A stretch of 64,000 nucleotides of DNA from Thermoflavimicrobium dichotomicum. Lineage in GTDB: Bacteria; Bacillota; Bacilli; Thermoactinomycetales; Thermoactinomycetaceae. Both the position numbers and the translations under genes were made by a program. Below the pieces are notes generated by a model. That model saw nothing but the letters and a program-made list of their open reading frames with translations, did not search any database and was not told where the DNA came from. The number at the start of each line of letters is the position of its first letter. Position 1 is the first letter of the stretch. The stretch is from assembly GCF_900114055.1 (NCBI RefSeq), contig NZ_FORR01000012.1:51704-115703 (forward strand), read 5' to 3'. Shown here piece by piece: positions 44,542 to 54,402 of the stretch.

Positions 44542-44794
44542 GGTTTTGAATATCCTCTATTCTTCAACTAACGGAGCAGGTTAGTTAAATAATCGTAACT
44601 AACTATGCGGGCTAATTTATTTATGTATTATGATGGTTAGAACGGGTTTACTTCAGAGGTGCAAACAATTTTTTATTTTTGTCTAAAATTAAAAGGATAT
44701 TTGTAAAACAACAACAATATAATTAAAGTCGATAAGAATTTATTGCAAATCGATAAATACCCTGTTAAAATCAAATTGAAAATAAATAGGAGAG

Positions 44795-45286
44795 GTGCTT
44801 TTTATGAAACAAGGAACAACATTGTTTTTAAAAATAGCTGTTTTTATTATCGGAACTCCAGTTCTTGCTTTATGTATATTTGGGTTGCCTATGTTAGCTA
44901 AAGAAGCAGCAGAAAGTAATTCGGAGTACGCTTATGTACTATATGGCTTTTTAATTGTTATGTATGTATCGGCGATACCATTTTTCTTCGCTCTGTATCA
45001 GGCTTTTAAACTTTTAAGTTATATTGACAAGAACAAAGCTTTCTCGGAATTATCTGTAAAGGCTTTAAAGAATATAAAATACTGTGCAATCACAATCAGT
45101 ATCTTGTATGTGCCAGGTTTGCCATTCTTCTATAACGTTGCGAAGTTAGAAGACGCCCCAGGTATCATGCTAATCGGATTGGGCATTATTTTTGCTTCAA
45201 CGATTATTGCAGTCTTTGCTGCTGTTCTCCAAAGGCTGTTACAAGAAGCCATAGATATAAAATCAGAAAATGATTTAACGGTCTGA
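44795..45286 (+). CDS. DUF2975-family membrane protein
   Basis: This 163-residue protein has four hydrophobic segments (near residues 12-32, 48-68, 96-118 and 128-152) and matches the DUF2975 pattern. Such genes are commonly followed, as here, by a small YozG-like HTH regulator. AGGAGAGGTG precedes the ATG, and the HTH gene begins 10 bases after the stop. The function is unknown. Confidence 0.82.
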   Translation: MLFMKQGTTLFLKIAVFIIGTPVLALCIFGLPMLAKEAAESNSEYAYVLYGFLIVMYVSAIPFFFALYQAFKLLSYIDKNKAFSELSVKALKNIKYCAITISILYVPGLPFFYNVAKLEDAPGIMLIGLGIIFASTIIAVFAAVLQRLLQEAIDIKSENDLTV

Positions 45287-45296
45287 GGTGAATAAA

Positions 45297-45518
45297 ATGG
45301 CGATTATAATCAATCTTGATGTGATGTTGGCTAAAAGGAAAATGAGCGTAACAGAACTTTCGGAGAGGGTTGGAATAACAATGGCTAACCTTTCTATATT
45401 GAAAAATGGAAAGGCAAAAGCAATTAGGCTTTCAACTTTAGATGCAATTTGCAAAGCATTAGAATGCCAACCTGGGGATATTTTAGAATACAAAAATGAC
45501 GAAGACACTAAAGGATAA
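45297..45518 (+). CDS. small Xre/YozG-type HTH regulator
   Basis: This 73-residue single-domain HTH has MSVTELSERVGITMANLSIL, then KAIRLSTLDAICKALECQPGDIL, a Cro/C1 fold. Start ATG 45297 is 6 bases after GAGGTGA; GTG 45288 overlaps that site and was rejected. It probably autoregulates the DUF2975-HTH pair. A terminator follows. Confidence 0.85.
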   Translation: MAIIINLDVMLAKRKMSVTELSERVGITMANLSILKNGKAKAIRLSTLDAICKALECQPGDILEYKNDEDTKG

Positions 45519-45565
45519 TAAAGTAGCTTTAATTAAAAAGAACATAGATAACAAGAAATGAAAAA

Positions 45566-45597
45566 GAGCTTGGTAAAATATCCAAGCTCTTTTTGTG
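45566..45597 (+). terminator. Rho-independent terminator of the DUF2975-HTH pair
   Basis: GAGCTTGG and CCAAGCTC form a perfect 8-bp stem followed by TTTTTGTG. Confidence 0.85.
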
Positions 45598-45796
45598 TGA
45601 ATTGTATTGTGAATTTACTCTTGTATTATCTGCGATTTGTGTTGAAAAATATAATGTTATTTTACGTTTTGCACCTTACAAGTAAACCCGTTACTAAAAA
45701 GTAGAATGTGTGACTCAAAATCGAGCTTTGCTATTTCTACCCCGCCTAAAATCATTTGACCCAAAAGGGTATCAATAAATGTTGAATCCCAAAAAA

Positions 45797-45835
45797 TAAC
45801 CCGTATCACAATAAAGTGGTACGGGTTCATTATTT
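45797..45835 (-). terminator. Rho-independent terminator of the BASS transporter
   Basis: AACCCGTATCAC pairs with GTGGTACGGGTT (one G-U) around a 6-base loop, immediately after the BASS gene stop. T-rich sequence follows on the minus strand. Confidence 0.7.
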
Positions 45836-45839
45836 TATG

Positions 45840-46772
45840 TTACTTTTTCTCTTTCATCCGTGAGAATAGAGTGGCCAAGATCGAACCCGAAATATTATGC
45901 CAGACGCTAAAAATAGCACTTGGAACAGCGGCCAACGGGGTGAAGTTCGCCATCGCAATCGCTACACCGAGTCCGGAATTTTGCATACCAACTTCCATTG
46001 TAACAGCTTTTCGCTTGGCAAGGTCCATTTTGAAAAGTTTTGCCATCAGGTAACCTAGTAAAAAGCCCAATACATTGTGCAAAATCACAACAGCGAAAAT
46101 CATGAGTCCTGTCTGCGCAAGTTTTGCTTGGCTTCCAGCTACTACTGCGGACACGATGGCCATGATGGCAATGACAGATACAAGTGGTAATGCTTTTTCG
46201 CTGGCCTTTGCCTGTTTGTTAAAGAATGCTTTGACAATTAACGCTAATACAATAGGGATGATTACAACTTGAACGATGGACCAGATGAGATCCCCTGCAT
46301 TGATTTTAGTCCATTTTTGTGCAAATAAGACGATTAAAAATGGAGTAACAATAGGAGAGAGGATGGTAGAGATCGAAGCGATTGATACAGCCAGGGCGAC
46401 ATCTCCTTTCGCCAGAAAAGTCATTACATTGGAGGCCGTCCCGCTCGGGCAACTTCCAACCAAAATAACCCCAATCGCTACATCTGGCGGCAAATGTAAG
46501 GCGATGGCCAGGATAAATGCAACAAGAGGCATGATGATAAAGTGGCCAACAACGCCAATGGCTACCTCCTTGGGCCTGCGAAATACTTCTTTAAAGTCAT
46601 CCACAGATAAGGTTAAACCCATACCAAACATCACTATTCCCAATAACAAAGTAATATAAGGGCTAATCCAAAGAAAGGCGTTTGGACGATAAAAAGCACA
46701 AACAGAGATTAATAAGACCCAAATCGGGAATGTGTTTCCCATAAATCTTCCAGCTTTCTCAATAAAATTCAA
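45840..46772 (-). CDS. BASS-family (bile acid:sodium symporter-like) transporter
   Basis: This 310-residue protein has nine or ten hydrophobic segments and the SBF signatures MFGMGLTLSVDDFKEV, GVILVGSCPSGTASNVMTFLAKGD and VGMQNSGLGVAIAM. Relatives import organic acids such as pantoate or pyruvate with sodium. Start TTG 46772 has GGAGGAAG 6 bases upstream; the frame is open 18 codons further without a site. It is monocistronic, and the substrate is unknown. Confidence 0.88.
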   Translation of the reverse strand: MNFIEKAGRFMGNTFPIWVLLISVCAFYRPNAFLWISPYITLLLGIVMFGMGLTLSVDDFKEVFRRPKEVAIGVVGHFIIMPLVAFILAIALHLPPDVAIGVILVGSCPSGTASNVMTFLAKGDVALAVSIASISTILSPIVTPFLIVLFAQKWTKINAGDLIWSIVQVVIIPIVLALIVKAFFNKQAKASEKALPLVSVIAIMAIVSAVVAGSQAKLAQTGLMIFAVVILHNVLGFLLGYLMAKLFKMDLAKRKAVTMEVGMQNSGLGVAIAMANFTPLAAVPSAIFSVWHNISGSILATLFSRMKEKK

Positions 46773-47009
46773 ATTGCTTCCTCCTTTTATATTTTTTTCT
46801 TCATAATATGAACTATATATCAACATATGTCAATATATAAATTTTAATAAGGAATATATTAATTCTGTTTATTTATGATTGTATTTGTCAGGTCTTATTA
46901 CATTATCACGCAATTCGATTGATATGCTCTGAAAGGTACGGCAAACAAGGGCATCCAGCAAAGGCAGCTGATGCCGTTTAATTCCGAAAATTCCCTAGGA
47001 TAAAAGAAA

Positions 47010-47046
47010 GAAGCCTAATCATCCAATAGATGAATCACCAGGCTTC
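47010..47046 (-). terminator. Rho-independent terminator of the acyl-CoA synthetase gene
   Basis: On the minus strand GAAGCCT and AGGCTTC flank a 23-base segment with an inner ATG/CAT pairing, followed by TTTCTTTT. Confidence 0.65.
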
Positions 47047-47068
47047 TCAGAATCATTTTTATTCACCT

Positions 47069-48781
47069 CTAATCCTCAAGGGTAGACAAATCTCCAGTGG
47101 GCAAGCCTAATTCCCAAGCTTTTAAAACGCGTCGCATAATTTTTCCTGAACGGGTTTTTGGAAGTTTTTCTTTAAATTCTATCTGACGCGGAGCAGCGTG
47201 CGCGGCTAATCTTTGTCTGACAAATTGGGAAATTTCCTTTGCTAGTTCTTCGCTTGGTTCATATCCTGCCCGAAGTGTGATAAATGCTTTAATAATTTGG
47301 CCACGAACGGGATCGGGAACTCCGATGACTCCTGCTTCTGCAACGGCAGGATGTTCGACGAGTTTGCTTTCAACCTCAAAAGGACCTACGCGTTCCCCTG
47401 AAGTGTTAATGACATCATCGACACGGCCCTCGAACCAGAAATATCCATCTTCATCCTGATAGGCCGAATCGCCTGAAATAAACCAGCCATTGAGAAAATA
47501 TGACTGATACTTTTCTTCATTTCCCCAAACTTTGCGCATCATCGAAGGCCAGCCGGGTTTAATGGCCAGGTTCCCCATCCGCTTCGGAGGCAATACATTT
47601 CCTTCATCATCAACAATGGCCATTTCCACACCAGGCAGAGGTTTACCCATTGAACCGGGGCGAATCGGCATGTTTCGATAGTTCGCACAGATGGTAGAAC
47701 CCGTTTCTGTCATCCACCAGTTATCATGAATAGGCTGACCCAAGACATCCAATCCCCAATAAAACACTTCCGGATTTAACGGTTCACCGGCAGACAGAAT
47801 ATGGCGCAGAGAACTTAGATCGTACTTCTTGGGAAGGTCATTTCCTTGAGCCATCAGCATTCGAAAGGCCGTTGGTGCACTGAACCAAACACTGACCTTA
47901 TACTTCTCCAATGTCGCATACCAATCTTCAGGTTTAAAACGACCACCGCGGCAAACCGATGTGACTCCGTTTAGCCAAGGGGCAAAGATGCCGGCTGATG
48001 TTCCTGTTACCCAGCCAGGGTCAGCAGTACACCAATACACATCCCCTTTGCGCAGATCGTAAACATATTTGCCGGAAACATACATCTGAACCATGGCATA
48101 ATGAACATGGAGGATGCCTTTGGGCTTACCGGTAGAACCGGACGTGTAAAATAAGACCATACCATCTTCTTTATCCACCCACTCAATCGTATAGGCGTCA
48201 GACTGGTTTAATAAGCTATTGTAAGAAACTTCTTTGGAAGAATCGGAAATTTCCCCTAATACGATGATATGTTTTAATTGTGGTAGTTCTGAATCATGAA
48301 TGCGCTTTCGTAGTTGGTCAGTCGTAACAACAGCCACGGCTCCACTGTCCAGGAGACGGTCTTTTACCGCCTCTTCCATAAAGGCTTCAAAAAGAGGACC
48401 AACAATGGCACCGATTCGAACAATGCCCAACATGGCGATAATCAGCTCAGGGCTTCTTGGCATGAAAAGAAACACGCGATCCCCTTTTTTGATTCCTAAT
48501 TTCTTTAAACCGTTTGCAAAACGACAAGAAAGCTCTTTTAACTGATTGTATGTGTAGCTTTCATCACGGTTTCCATCGGTAAAATATAACGCAATTTGAT
48601 CTCCAGCACCCTCATCGACACGCCGGTCAATGGCTTCATAAACAATATTTACTTTACCGGTAGAACTCCATGTAAAGTGTTTTTCGATCTCTTTCCAATC
48701 AAAAGACTCTCTTGTTTCTTCGTAGTTTTTTAAATTCGCACCTTCGTCTAGCGGAAAGATGATTTCGGATCTTTTTTTCAT
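47069..48781 (-). CDS. acetate/propionate--CoA ligase (AMP-forming), AcsA-like
   Basis: This 570-residue ANL enzyme has FYTSGSTGKPKGILHVH, WWMTETGSTICANY, SGDSAYQDEDGYFWFEGR, and LPKTRSGKIMRRVLKAWELG with the catalytic (acetylatable) Lys. DPGWVTGTSAG is typical of acetyl/propionyl-CoA synthetases, and length and N-terminus fit AcsA of Bacilli (572 aa). Its position beside the methylmalonyl-CoA operon favours propionate as substrate, though this is an inference. It diverges from a TetR gene, and ATAACATGTC-like motifs occur upstream of both this gene and the carrier operon. AGAGGTAAT precedes the ATG. Confidence 0.88.
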   Translation of the reverse strand: MKKRSEIIFPLDEGANLKNYEETRESFDWKEIEKHFTWSSTGKVNIVYEAIDRRVDEGAGDQIALYFTDGNRDESYTYNQLKELSCRFANGLKKLGIKKGDRVFLFMPRSPELIIAMLGIVRIGAIVGPLFEAFMEEAVKDRLLDSGAVAVVTTDQLRKRIHDSELPQLKHIIVLGEISDSSKEVSYNSLLNQSDAYTIEWVDKEDGMVLFYTSGSTGKPKGILHVHYAMVQMYVSGKYVYDLRKGDVYWCTADPGWVTGTSAGIFAPWLNGVTSVCRGGRFKPEDWYATLEKYKVSVWFSAPTAFRMLMAQGNDLPKKYDLSSLRHILSAGEPLNPEVFYWGLDVLGQPIHDNWWMTETGSTICANYRNMPIRPGSMGKPLPGVEMAIVDDEGNVLPPKRMGNLAIKPGWPSMMRKVWGNEEKYQSYFLNGWFISGDSAYQDEDGYFWFEGRVDDVINTSGERVGPFEVESKLVEHPAVAEAGVIGVPDPVRGQIIKAFITLRAGYEPSEELAKEISQFVRQRLAAHAAPRQIEFKEKLPKTRSGKIMRRVLKAWELGLPTGDLSTLED

Positions 48782-48818
48782 ATAAAATTACCTCTTTCTA
48801 TAACAGTATCTGTAATAA

Positions 48819-48830
48819 ACGACATGTTAT
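48819..48830 (-). promoter_or_regulatory. shared operator-like motif upstream of the acyl-CoA synthetase
   Basis: The minus strand reads ATAACATGTCGT. Nearly the same 12 bases (ATAACATGTCAT) occur on the plus strand at 49611-49622 before the biotin-carrier gene, so the two transcription units may share a regulator, most simply the TetR protein encoded between them. Confidence 0.4.
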
Positions 48831-48896
48831 ATAACAATATTATGAAGTTTGTCTTTCGTTTTGTAAAGTAAATAAATGTCTTTTAAAAAGAAAAAT

Positions 48897-48926
48897 TCGA
48901 CAAAAATTTTTTCGATGTGTTATAAT
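48897..48926 (+). promoter_or_regulatory. tetR promoter with overlapping dyad
   Basis: TCGACA (48897-48902), an 18-bp spacer and TATAAT (48921-48926) form a sigma-A promoter. The near-palindrome TCGACAAAAATTTTTTCGA covers the -35 box and could be an autoregulatory site. Confidence 0.55.
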
Positions 48927-48950
48927 ACAACCAGGTGGTGAACACAACAT

Positions 48951-49574
48951 ATGAGAAACAAGCCTCTTCGCGAAAGGATCATCGAAACGTCCCTACGCCT
49001 TTTTGAAACGTATGGCTATCATAATGTATCCGTGGATCAAATCGTTAAAGAGTGCGGAACATCCAAAGGGGGGTTTTATCATCACTTTTCTTCCAAGGAT
49101 GAACTGTTATATACCATTCACGACCAATTTATTACTTATGTTTTAGAAAAAGGGCATGCTGCCTACAATGAATGGAATACACCCACCGAACGTTTACGGG
49201 CTATTGCGAAATCTTTCGTTGTCATGATCGATCTGTATAAACCCGAGGTGACCATTTTTTATCAGGAAAGTCATTATTTGTCCTCCGACTATTTCCCGAA
49301 TATAGTGGCGAAGAGGGATCAATACAAAGATTTGATCATTAAAGTCCTTCGTGAAGGAGTTGAATGCGGCGAATTTCACCCCCAATTACCGGTAACCATG
49401 GCAGCGATGTTCATCTTTGGAGCAGTTAACTGGATCTATAAATGGTACAAGCCTGATGGGAAATATACGATCGAAACGATTTCGGACATTTATGCGGATT
49501 TGATTCTTCGGATGGTCTTATCTCCAGAATGTTTATCAAATTACTCTTTTTTTGGGTTTTTAGAGACGGACTAG
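48951..49574 (+). CDS. TetR/AcrR-family transcriptional regulator
   Basis: This 207-residue repressor has the N-terminal HTH YHNVSVDQIVKECGTSKGGFYHHFSSK and a helical ligand domain resembling the FadR/YsiA-type acyl-CoA sensors (TIFYQESHYLS). Its position between the acyl-CoA synthetase and the methylmalonyl-CoA operon suggests that it senses an acyl-CoA and represses both. AGGTGG precedes the ATG. The stop codon lies within an operator-like direct repeat. Confidence 0.88.
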   Translation: MRNKPLRERIIETSLRLFETYGYHNVSVDQIVKECGTSKGGFYHHFSSKDELLYTIHDQFITYVLEKGHAAYNEWNTPTERLRAIAKSFVVMIDLYKPEVTIFYQESHYLSSDYFPNIVAKRDQYKDLIIKVLREGVECGEFHPQLPVTMAAMFIFGAVNWIYKWYKPDGKYTIETISDIYADLILRMVLSPECLSNYSFFGFLETD

Positions 49575-49599
49575 TCGGTTTGCAGACCAACTGGTCGGT
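49570..49599 (+). promoter_or_regulatory. operator-like direct repeat upstream of the carrier operon
   Basis: ACTAGTCGGT (49570-49579) and ACTGGTCGGT (49590-49599) are direct repeats exactly 20 bases apart, about two helix turns. They overlap the dyad AGACC-N8-GGTCT. The layout suits binding by TetR dimers. Confidence 0.4.
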
Positions 49600-49610
49600 C
49601 TCTTTATAAA

Positions 49611-49622
49611 ATAACATGTCAT
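49611..49622 (+). promoter_or_regulatory. shared operator-like motif upstream of the carrier operon
   Basis: ATAACATGTCAT is the partner of the motif at 48819-48830. It lies 19 bases before the biotin-carrier start, where a bound repressor would block transcription. Confidence 0.4.
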
Positions 49623-49640
49623 ATCTCAAAGGAGTGGAGT

Positions 49641-50153
49641 ATGTTGAGGATGCATGAAATTCGGGAAATCATCCGACTAGTCGATGAATCAGGCATTGAA
49701 TCTTTAGAATTGGAAACCGGTGAGGGGAAACTTGTTATCAAGCGATCTGTTTCTTCTTCCATCCAAACGATTGCGCCGAAGATGAACGTTCCAGAAAAGC
49801 CGTCTGTTACACCGGTTGAAATTCCAAAACCTGCTGCAAAGCCGATCGAACCACCGTTTGTAAAAGAAGAAAAACCAGTCGAAAACAGGCCGACAAACCC
49901 TGAGACAGATTCGTTATATAAAATTACTTCTCCGATTGTGGGAACGTTTTATGCTGCCCCCAGCCCTGAAGAACCTCCTTATGTGCAAGTAGGATCGAAA
50001 GTGAAAAAGGATACAGTGGTTTGCATTATCGAAGCCATGAAACTGTTTAATGAAATTGAAGCTGAAGTCGAAGGAGAAATTGTTGAAGTATTGGTGCAAA
50101 ACGGTCAGTTGGTAGAAATCGGACAACCTTTGTTTCTGGTTAAAACTTCATAA
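49641..50153 (+). CDS. biotin carboxyl carrier protein (AccB-like)
   Basis: This 170-residue protein has an N-terminal BCCP helix region ([21 protein letters not shown]), a Pro/Lys-rich linker (residues 50-90) and a C-terminal biotinyl domain with Lys134 in [19 protein letters not shown]. The lysine lies 36 residues from the end, the usual distance. It would carry CO2 between the biotin carboxylase and the carboxyltransferase encoded downstream. AAAGGAGTGGAGT precedes the ATG. It is the first gene of the propionyl/methylmalonyl-CoA operon. Confidence 0.9.
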   Translation: MLRMHEIREIIRLVDESGIESLELETGEGKLVIKRSVSSSIQTIAPKMNVPEKPSVTPVEIPKPAAKPIEPPFVKEEKPVENRPTNPETDSLYKITSPIVGTFYAAPSPEEPPYVQVGSKVKKDTVVCIIEAMKLFNEIEAEVEGEIVEVLVQNGQLVEIGQPLFLVKTS

Positions 50154-50173
50154 ACAAGAAAGAGGGGCATATC

Positions 50174-52255
50174 ATGTCAATTCAAGCAGATAAAGAAAAA
50201 TTTTTCGGAGATTTTCCCTATCCGTCCTACGACGATTGGAAGAATGCTGTTGAAAAGTCTCTGAAAGGAACCTCTTTTGACAAGCTTTTTACCAATACGT
50301 ATGAAGGGATTACGCTTCAACCGATTTATCGGCCTGAAGATATTGAACATTTGGCTCATATCCAATCTCAACCCGGACGAGCTCCTTATGTCCGTGGAAC
50401 AAAAGAAGAAGGAGACCGGCGCTGGGAAATCGCGCAAGAAATCCAGGCAATCACGCCTCAAGCATTGGGAGAGGCTTTGCGTTCGGATTTAGCCCGAGGT
50501 CAAACCACCATTTATCTTTCCTTGGATCAGGCCAGCTTACGCGGTTTAGATCCTGATGAGGTACAAGAAACGGAAATTGGCGATAAGGGCGTTTCTCTTG
50601 TTCATCTGCAGGATTTGGAAAACGCTTTCGCTTCCATCGATTTAGAAAAAACGCCGTTGTTTCTCCGGGTTGGAAGTTTAGGGCTTCCTTATTTCGCTTT
50701 GCTTCTTGCCTGGGCGAATAAGCATCAGTTGGATCTTTCCCAACTGAAAGGTTGTATCGGTATGGATCCGATCGGATTCTATGTCAAAGAAGGTCAGCTT
50801 CCCTTTTCTTTAGAACAAGCTTATGATCACCTGGCTGAGATAACAAAAGCCTCGCTAAAACAGGTACCAAACCTGCGAACCATTCTGGTGGAGGGACATC
50901 CATATCATGACGGGGGTGCAAATGCTGTTCAAGAGCTTGCTTTTGTCCTAGCGACAGGTGTCCATTATATCCGGCAATTGATGGAGAGAGGATTATCGAT
51001 CGATGAGATTGCTCCTCGGATGGTTTTTTCATTCTCAATTGGCTCGCATTTCTTTATGGAGATCGCCAAATTGCGTGCTGCCCGGATTCTTTGGTGTCAA
51101 ATCATCGATGCGTTTGGCGGGAATGCCGAATCGCAAAAAATGTACATTCATGGCCGGACGTCGGCTTTCAATAAAACGGTTTACGATCCTTATGTGAATA
51201 TGCTTCGCGTAACATCAGAAGCATTCGCTGCCGTAGTAGGAGGAGTAGATAGTCTTCATGTATCTCCATTCGATGAATGTATTCGTTTGCCGAACGAGTT
51301 TTCTCGTCGGATCGCACGTAACACGCAGCTGATATTGCAACATGAAGCACACTTGTCGCGTGTGGTCGATCAAGCGGGAGGTTCTTGGTACGTAGAATGG
51401 CTAACGGATCAGATGGCACAAAAGGCCTGGTCTTTATTCCAACAGGTTGAATCCCGGGGCGGAATCATGAATTCATTAGCAGAGGGATGGATTCAAGATC
51501 AAGTAGCTGAGATCGCTCAGAAGCGGATCGCTCGGATTGGATCACGTCAGGATCGGATCGTAGGAACCAATATGTATCCCAATCTTTCCGAACAAACGTT
51601 AGAAAACGATGAAATGCTTGTCAAGCAACAACGGCAAAAACGACTGGCAGAAATACGATCCTTCAGATCCAATGTTTTCTTATCTGAACACACGCTTGAA
51701 GCTTCGATTCAAGCATTTCAATCCGGCTTGACAGTGGGGCAGTGGGTGAAATCCATCGCATCGCCTGTTTCCTCCATTCGCCCGATTTCCGCTTTTCGTG
51801 CTGCGGAACGCTTCGAATCATTGAGGAAAAACGCAGAAGCCTATCGGGAACAAAACGGAGCCTATCCACGAATTTTCCTTGCCAAAATTGGAAACCCAGC
51901 CCGATTGAAGCCACGCGCAGATTTCACGATTGGTTTCTTTCAGGTCGGTGGATTTGACGTCATTGAACAAGAGGGGCTTTCTTCCGTTGAAGAAGTTGTA
52001 GACTCCTATACCGCTTCTTCCACCGATATCCTGGTCATTTGCTCCGAGGATGACCGATATCCGGAAATTGTTCCCGACGTCGTGCGGAAGGTAAAAGAAC
52101 GCCGCCCGGAATCTACGGTTTTCCTGGCTGGATTGCCTGCAAAAGAATGGCGGGAACGTTTCCTTCAAGCCGGTGTCGATGATTTTGTCCATGTAAGGGC
52201 TCATTGTTTTGATATATTGTCAAAACTCCAACAAAAGAAAGGGATTGCGAAATGA
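50174..52255 (+). CDS. mutA: methylmalonyl-CoA mutase small subunit (MutA-like)
   Basis: This 693-residue protein has the mutase TIM-barrel region ([39 protein letters not shown]) and a degenerate C-terminal cobalamin-binding fold without the DxHxxG motif. It is therefore the non-catalytic partner of the large subunit. The two form a B12-dependent mutase converting methylmalonyl-CoA to succinyl-CoA. The ribosome binding site is AAAGAGGGG, and the stop overlaps the large subunit ATG by 4 bases. Confidence 0.92.
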   Translation: MSIQADKEKFFGDFPYPSYDDWKNAVEKSLKGTSFDKLFTNTYEGITLQPIYRPEDIEHLAHIQSQPGRAPYVRGTKEEGDRRWEIAQEIQAITPQALGEALRSDLARGQTTIYLSLDQASLRGLDPDEVQETEIGDKGVSLVHLQDLENAFASIDLEKTPLFLRVGSLGLPYFALLLAWANKHQLDLSQLKGCIGMDPIGFYVKEGQLPFSLEQAYDHLAEITKASLKQVPNLRTILVEGHPYHDGGANAVQELAFVLATGVHYIRQLMERGLSIDEIAPRMVFSFSIGSHFFMEIAKLRAARILWCQIIDAFGGNAESQKMYIHGRTSAFNKTVYDPYVNMLRVTSEAFAAVVGGVDSLHVSPFDECIRLPNEFSRRIARNTQLILQHEAHLSRVVDQAGGSWYVEWLTDQMAQKAWSLFQQVESRGGIMNSLAEGWIQDQVAEIAQKRIARIGSRQDRIVGTNMYPNLSEQTLENDEMLVKQQRQKRLAEIRSFRSNVFLSEHTLEASIQAFQSGLTVGQWVKSIASPVSSIRPISAFRAAERFESLRKNAEAYREQNGAYPRIFLAKIGNPARLKPRADFTIGFFQVGGFDVIEQEGLSSVEEVVDSYTASSTDILVICSEDDRYPEIVPDVVRKVKERRPESTVFLAGLPAKEWRERFLQAGVDDFVHVRAHCFDILSKLQQKKGIAK

Positions 52256-54399
52256 AAAAATCACCTGACTTCACCAAAATCGCCTACAAGCCTCCTATAT
52301 CGGCTCAGAAGAGTGCAAATACGGCCTCTGCTTGGCAAACGATGGAACAAATTTCAGTAAAACCCTTTTACACTTCTGAGGATACTGCCAATCTCGAGCA
52401 TATTGGTTACATGTCCGGCATTCCTCCTTATTTAAGGGGGCCTTATCCGAGCATGTATGTGACTAAACCTTGGACGATCCGCCAATATGCCGGTTTTTCC
52501 ACGGCGGAAGAAAGTAATGCCTTTTACCGCAGGAATCTCGCTGCCGGACAGAAAGGGTTATCTATCGCTTTTGACTTGGCTACCCATCGAGGATATGATT
52601 CTGATCACCCTCGTGTTGTCGGGGACGTAGGAAAAGCCGGGGTAGCTGTTGACTCGATCCTGGATATGAAAATTTTGTTTGATGGCATTCCGCTGGACCA
52701 AATGTCGGTTTCCATGACGATGAATGGTGCTGTTCTCCCCATAATGGCCTTTTATATCGTAGCTGCCGAGGAGCAGGGAGTCAAACAGGAGCAGTTAACG
52801 GGAACGATTCAAAATGATATTTTGAAAGAATATATGGTGAGAAACACGTATATTTATCCACCTGAGGCTTCGATGAGAATTATTGCCGATATTTTCGCTT
52901 ATACCTCGAAACATATGCCGAAGTTTAACAGCATCAGTATTTCGGGTTATCATATGCAGGAAGCGGGAGCAACAGCTGATATCGAATTGGGTTATACCCT
53001 TGCTGACGGGCTGGAATATGTCCGTACTGGAATAAAAGCCGGGATCGATGTAGATTCCTTTGCCCCTCGACTTTCTTTCTTCTGGGCGATTGGAATGAAC
53101 TATTTTATGGAAGTTGCAAAATTGCGGGCTGCGCGTCTCTTGTGGGCTAAATTAATCAAACAGTTTAATCCCAAAAATGAAAAGTCGATGGCTTTGCGGA
53201 CGCATTCGCAAACGTCGGGTTGGAGTCTGACTGAACAGGATCCTTTTAATAACGTAGCACGCACTTGTTTAGAGGCGATGGCTGCCGCCCTTGGGCATAC
53301 CCAATCACTGCATACAAATGCCTTAGACGAAGCGATTGCATTGCCGACCGATTTTTCCGCCCGGATTGCGAGAAACACGCAATTGTATCTGCAAGATGAA
53401 ACAGGAATATGTCAAGTGGTGGATCCTTGGGGAGGATCATATTACGTCGAAGCCTTAACTGCGGAATTGGTCAAGCGTGCTTGGGAGCATATTCAGGAAA
53501 TCGAGTCTTTAGGGGGAATGGCGAAGGCCATTGAAACGGGGCTTCCAAAAATGAGAATCGAAGAAGCTGCTGCAAGAAGACAGGCTCATATCGATTCCGG
53601 TAGAGAAGTGATCATCGGAGTGAATCGCTATCGTTTGGATCACCATGAGCCTCTGGAAATCTTGGAAGTGGACAATACTGCTGTTCGCGAAGCGCAAATC
53701 CGCCGCTTGCAAGAGCTTCGCGCGAACCGGGATGAGGCAAAAGTGCAGAGCGCCTTAAATGCCATTACGCATGCCGCAGAAACCGGGGAAGGAAACCTGC
53801 TTGCCCTAGCCATTGAAGCTGCCCGGGCAAGAGCGACTCTTGGCGAAATCTCTTATGCATATGAAAAAGTGGTCGGTCGTCATAAAGCCGTTATTCGTTC
53901 CATCAGTGGAGTCTACAGCTCAGAATTCGGTGATGCTGAAGAAGTTGCTCAAGTTCGGAAAATGACGGATGAATTTGAGAAACGGGAAGGACGCCGTCCG
54001 CGTATCTTGATTGCCAAGATGGGACAAGACGGACATGACCGGGGAGCGAAAGTCATTGCAACTGCTTTTGCGGATATGGGGTTTGACGTGGATATCGGTC
54101 CGCTCTTCCAAACACCGGAAGAAACTGCAAAACAAGCTGTAGAAAATGACGTTCACATTGTAGGCATCAGTTCCTTGGCCGGTTCACATAAAACCTTGCT
54201 TCCGCAATTGGTGGAAGAATTGAAAAGGCTTGGCCGAGAAGATATTGCTGTAGTCATTGGCGGGGTTATTCCAGCTCAAGATTATGAATATCTGAGAGAA
54301 CATGGGGCTGTGGCGATTTTTGGTCCGGGAACGATTATCCCTGTCGCTGCCCAGAAAGTTTTGGAAGTTGTAAATCAACGTTTGAATGATGAGGTATAG
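52252..54399 (+). CDS. mutB: methylmalonyl-CoA mutase large subunit (MutB-like, catalytic)
   Basis: This 715-residue subunit has the substrate region [21 protein letters not shown] and [14 protein letters not shown]. The B12-binding DGHDRG has Asp593, the cobalt-ligand His595 and Gly598, followed by [20 protein letters not shown]. It isomerises (R)-methylmalonyl-CoA to succinyl-CoA with adenosylcobalamin. It is coupled to mutA by overlap and followed 3 bases later by meaB. Lengths of both subunits are normal. Confidence 0.95.
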   Translation: MKKSPDFTKIAYKPPISAQKSANTASAWQTMEQISVKPFYTSEDTANLEHIGYMSGIPPYLRGPYPSMYVTKPWTIRQYAGFSTAEESNAFYRRNLAAGQKGLSIAFDLATHRGYDSDHPRVVGDVGKAGVAVDSILDMKILFDGIPLDQMSVSMTMNGAVLPIMAFYIVAAEEQGVKQEQLTGTIQNDILKEYMVRNTYIYPPEASMRIIADIFAYTSKHMPKFNSISISGYHMQEAGATADIELGYTLADGLEYVRTGIKAGIDVDSFAPRLSFFWAIGMNYFMEVAKLRAARLLWAKLIKQFNPKNEKSMALRTHSQTSGWSLTEQDPFNNVARTCLEAMAAALGHTQSLHTNALDEAIALPTDFSARIARNTQLYLQDETGICQVVDPWGGSYYVEALTAELVKRAWEHIQEIESLGGMAKAIETGLPKMRIEEAAARRQAHIDSGREVIIGVNRYRLDHHEPLEILEVDNTAVREAQIRRLQELRANRDEAKVQSALNAITHAAETGEGNLLALAIEAARARATLGEISYAYEKVVGRHKAVIRSISGVYSSEFGDAEEVAQVRKMTDEFEKREGRRPRILIAKMGQDGHDRGAKVIATAFADMGFDVDIGPLFQTPEETAKQAVENDVHIVGISSLAGSHKTLLPQLVEELKRLGREDIAVVIGGVIPAQDYEYLREHGAVAIFGPGTIIPVAAQKVLEVVNQRLNDEV

Positions 54400-54402
54400 C
54401 CT

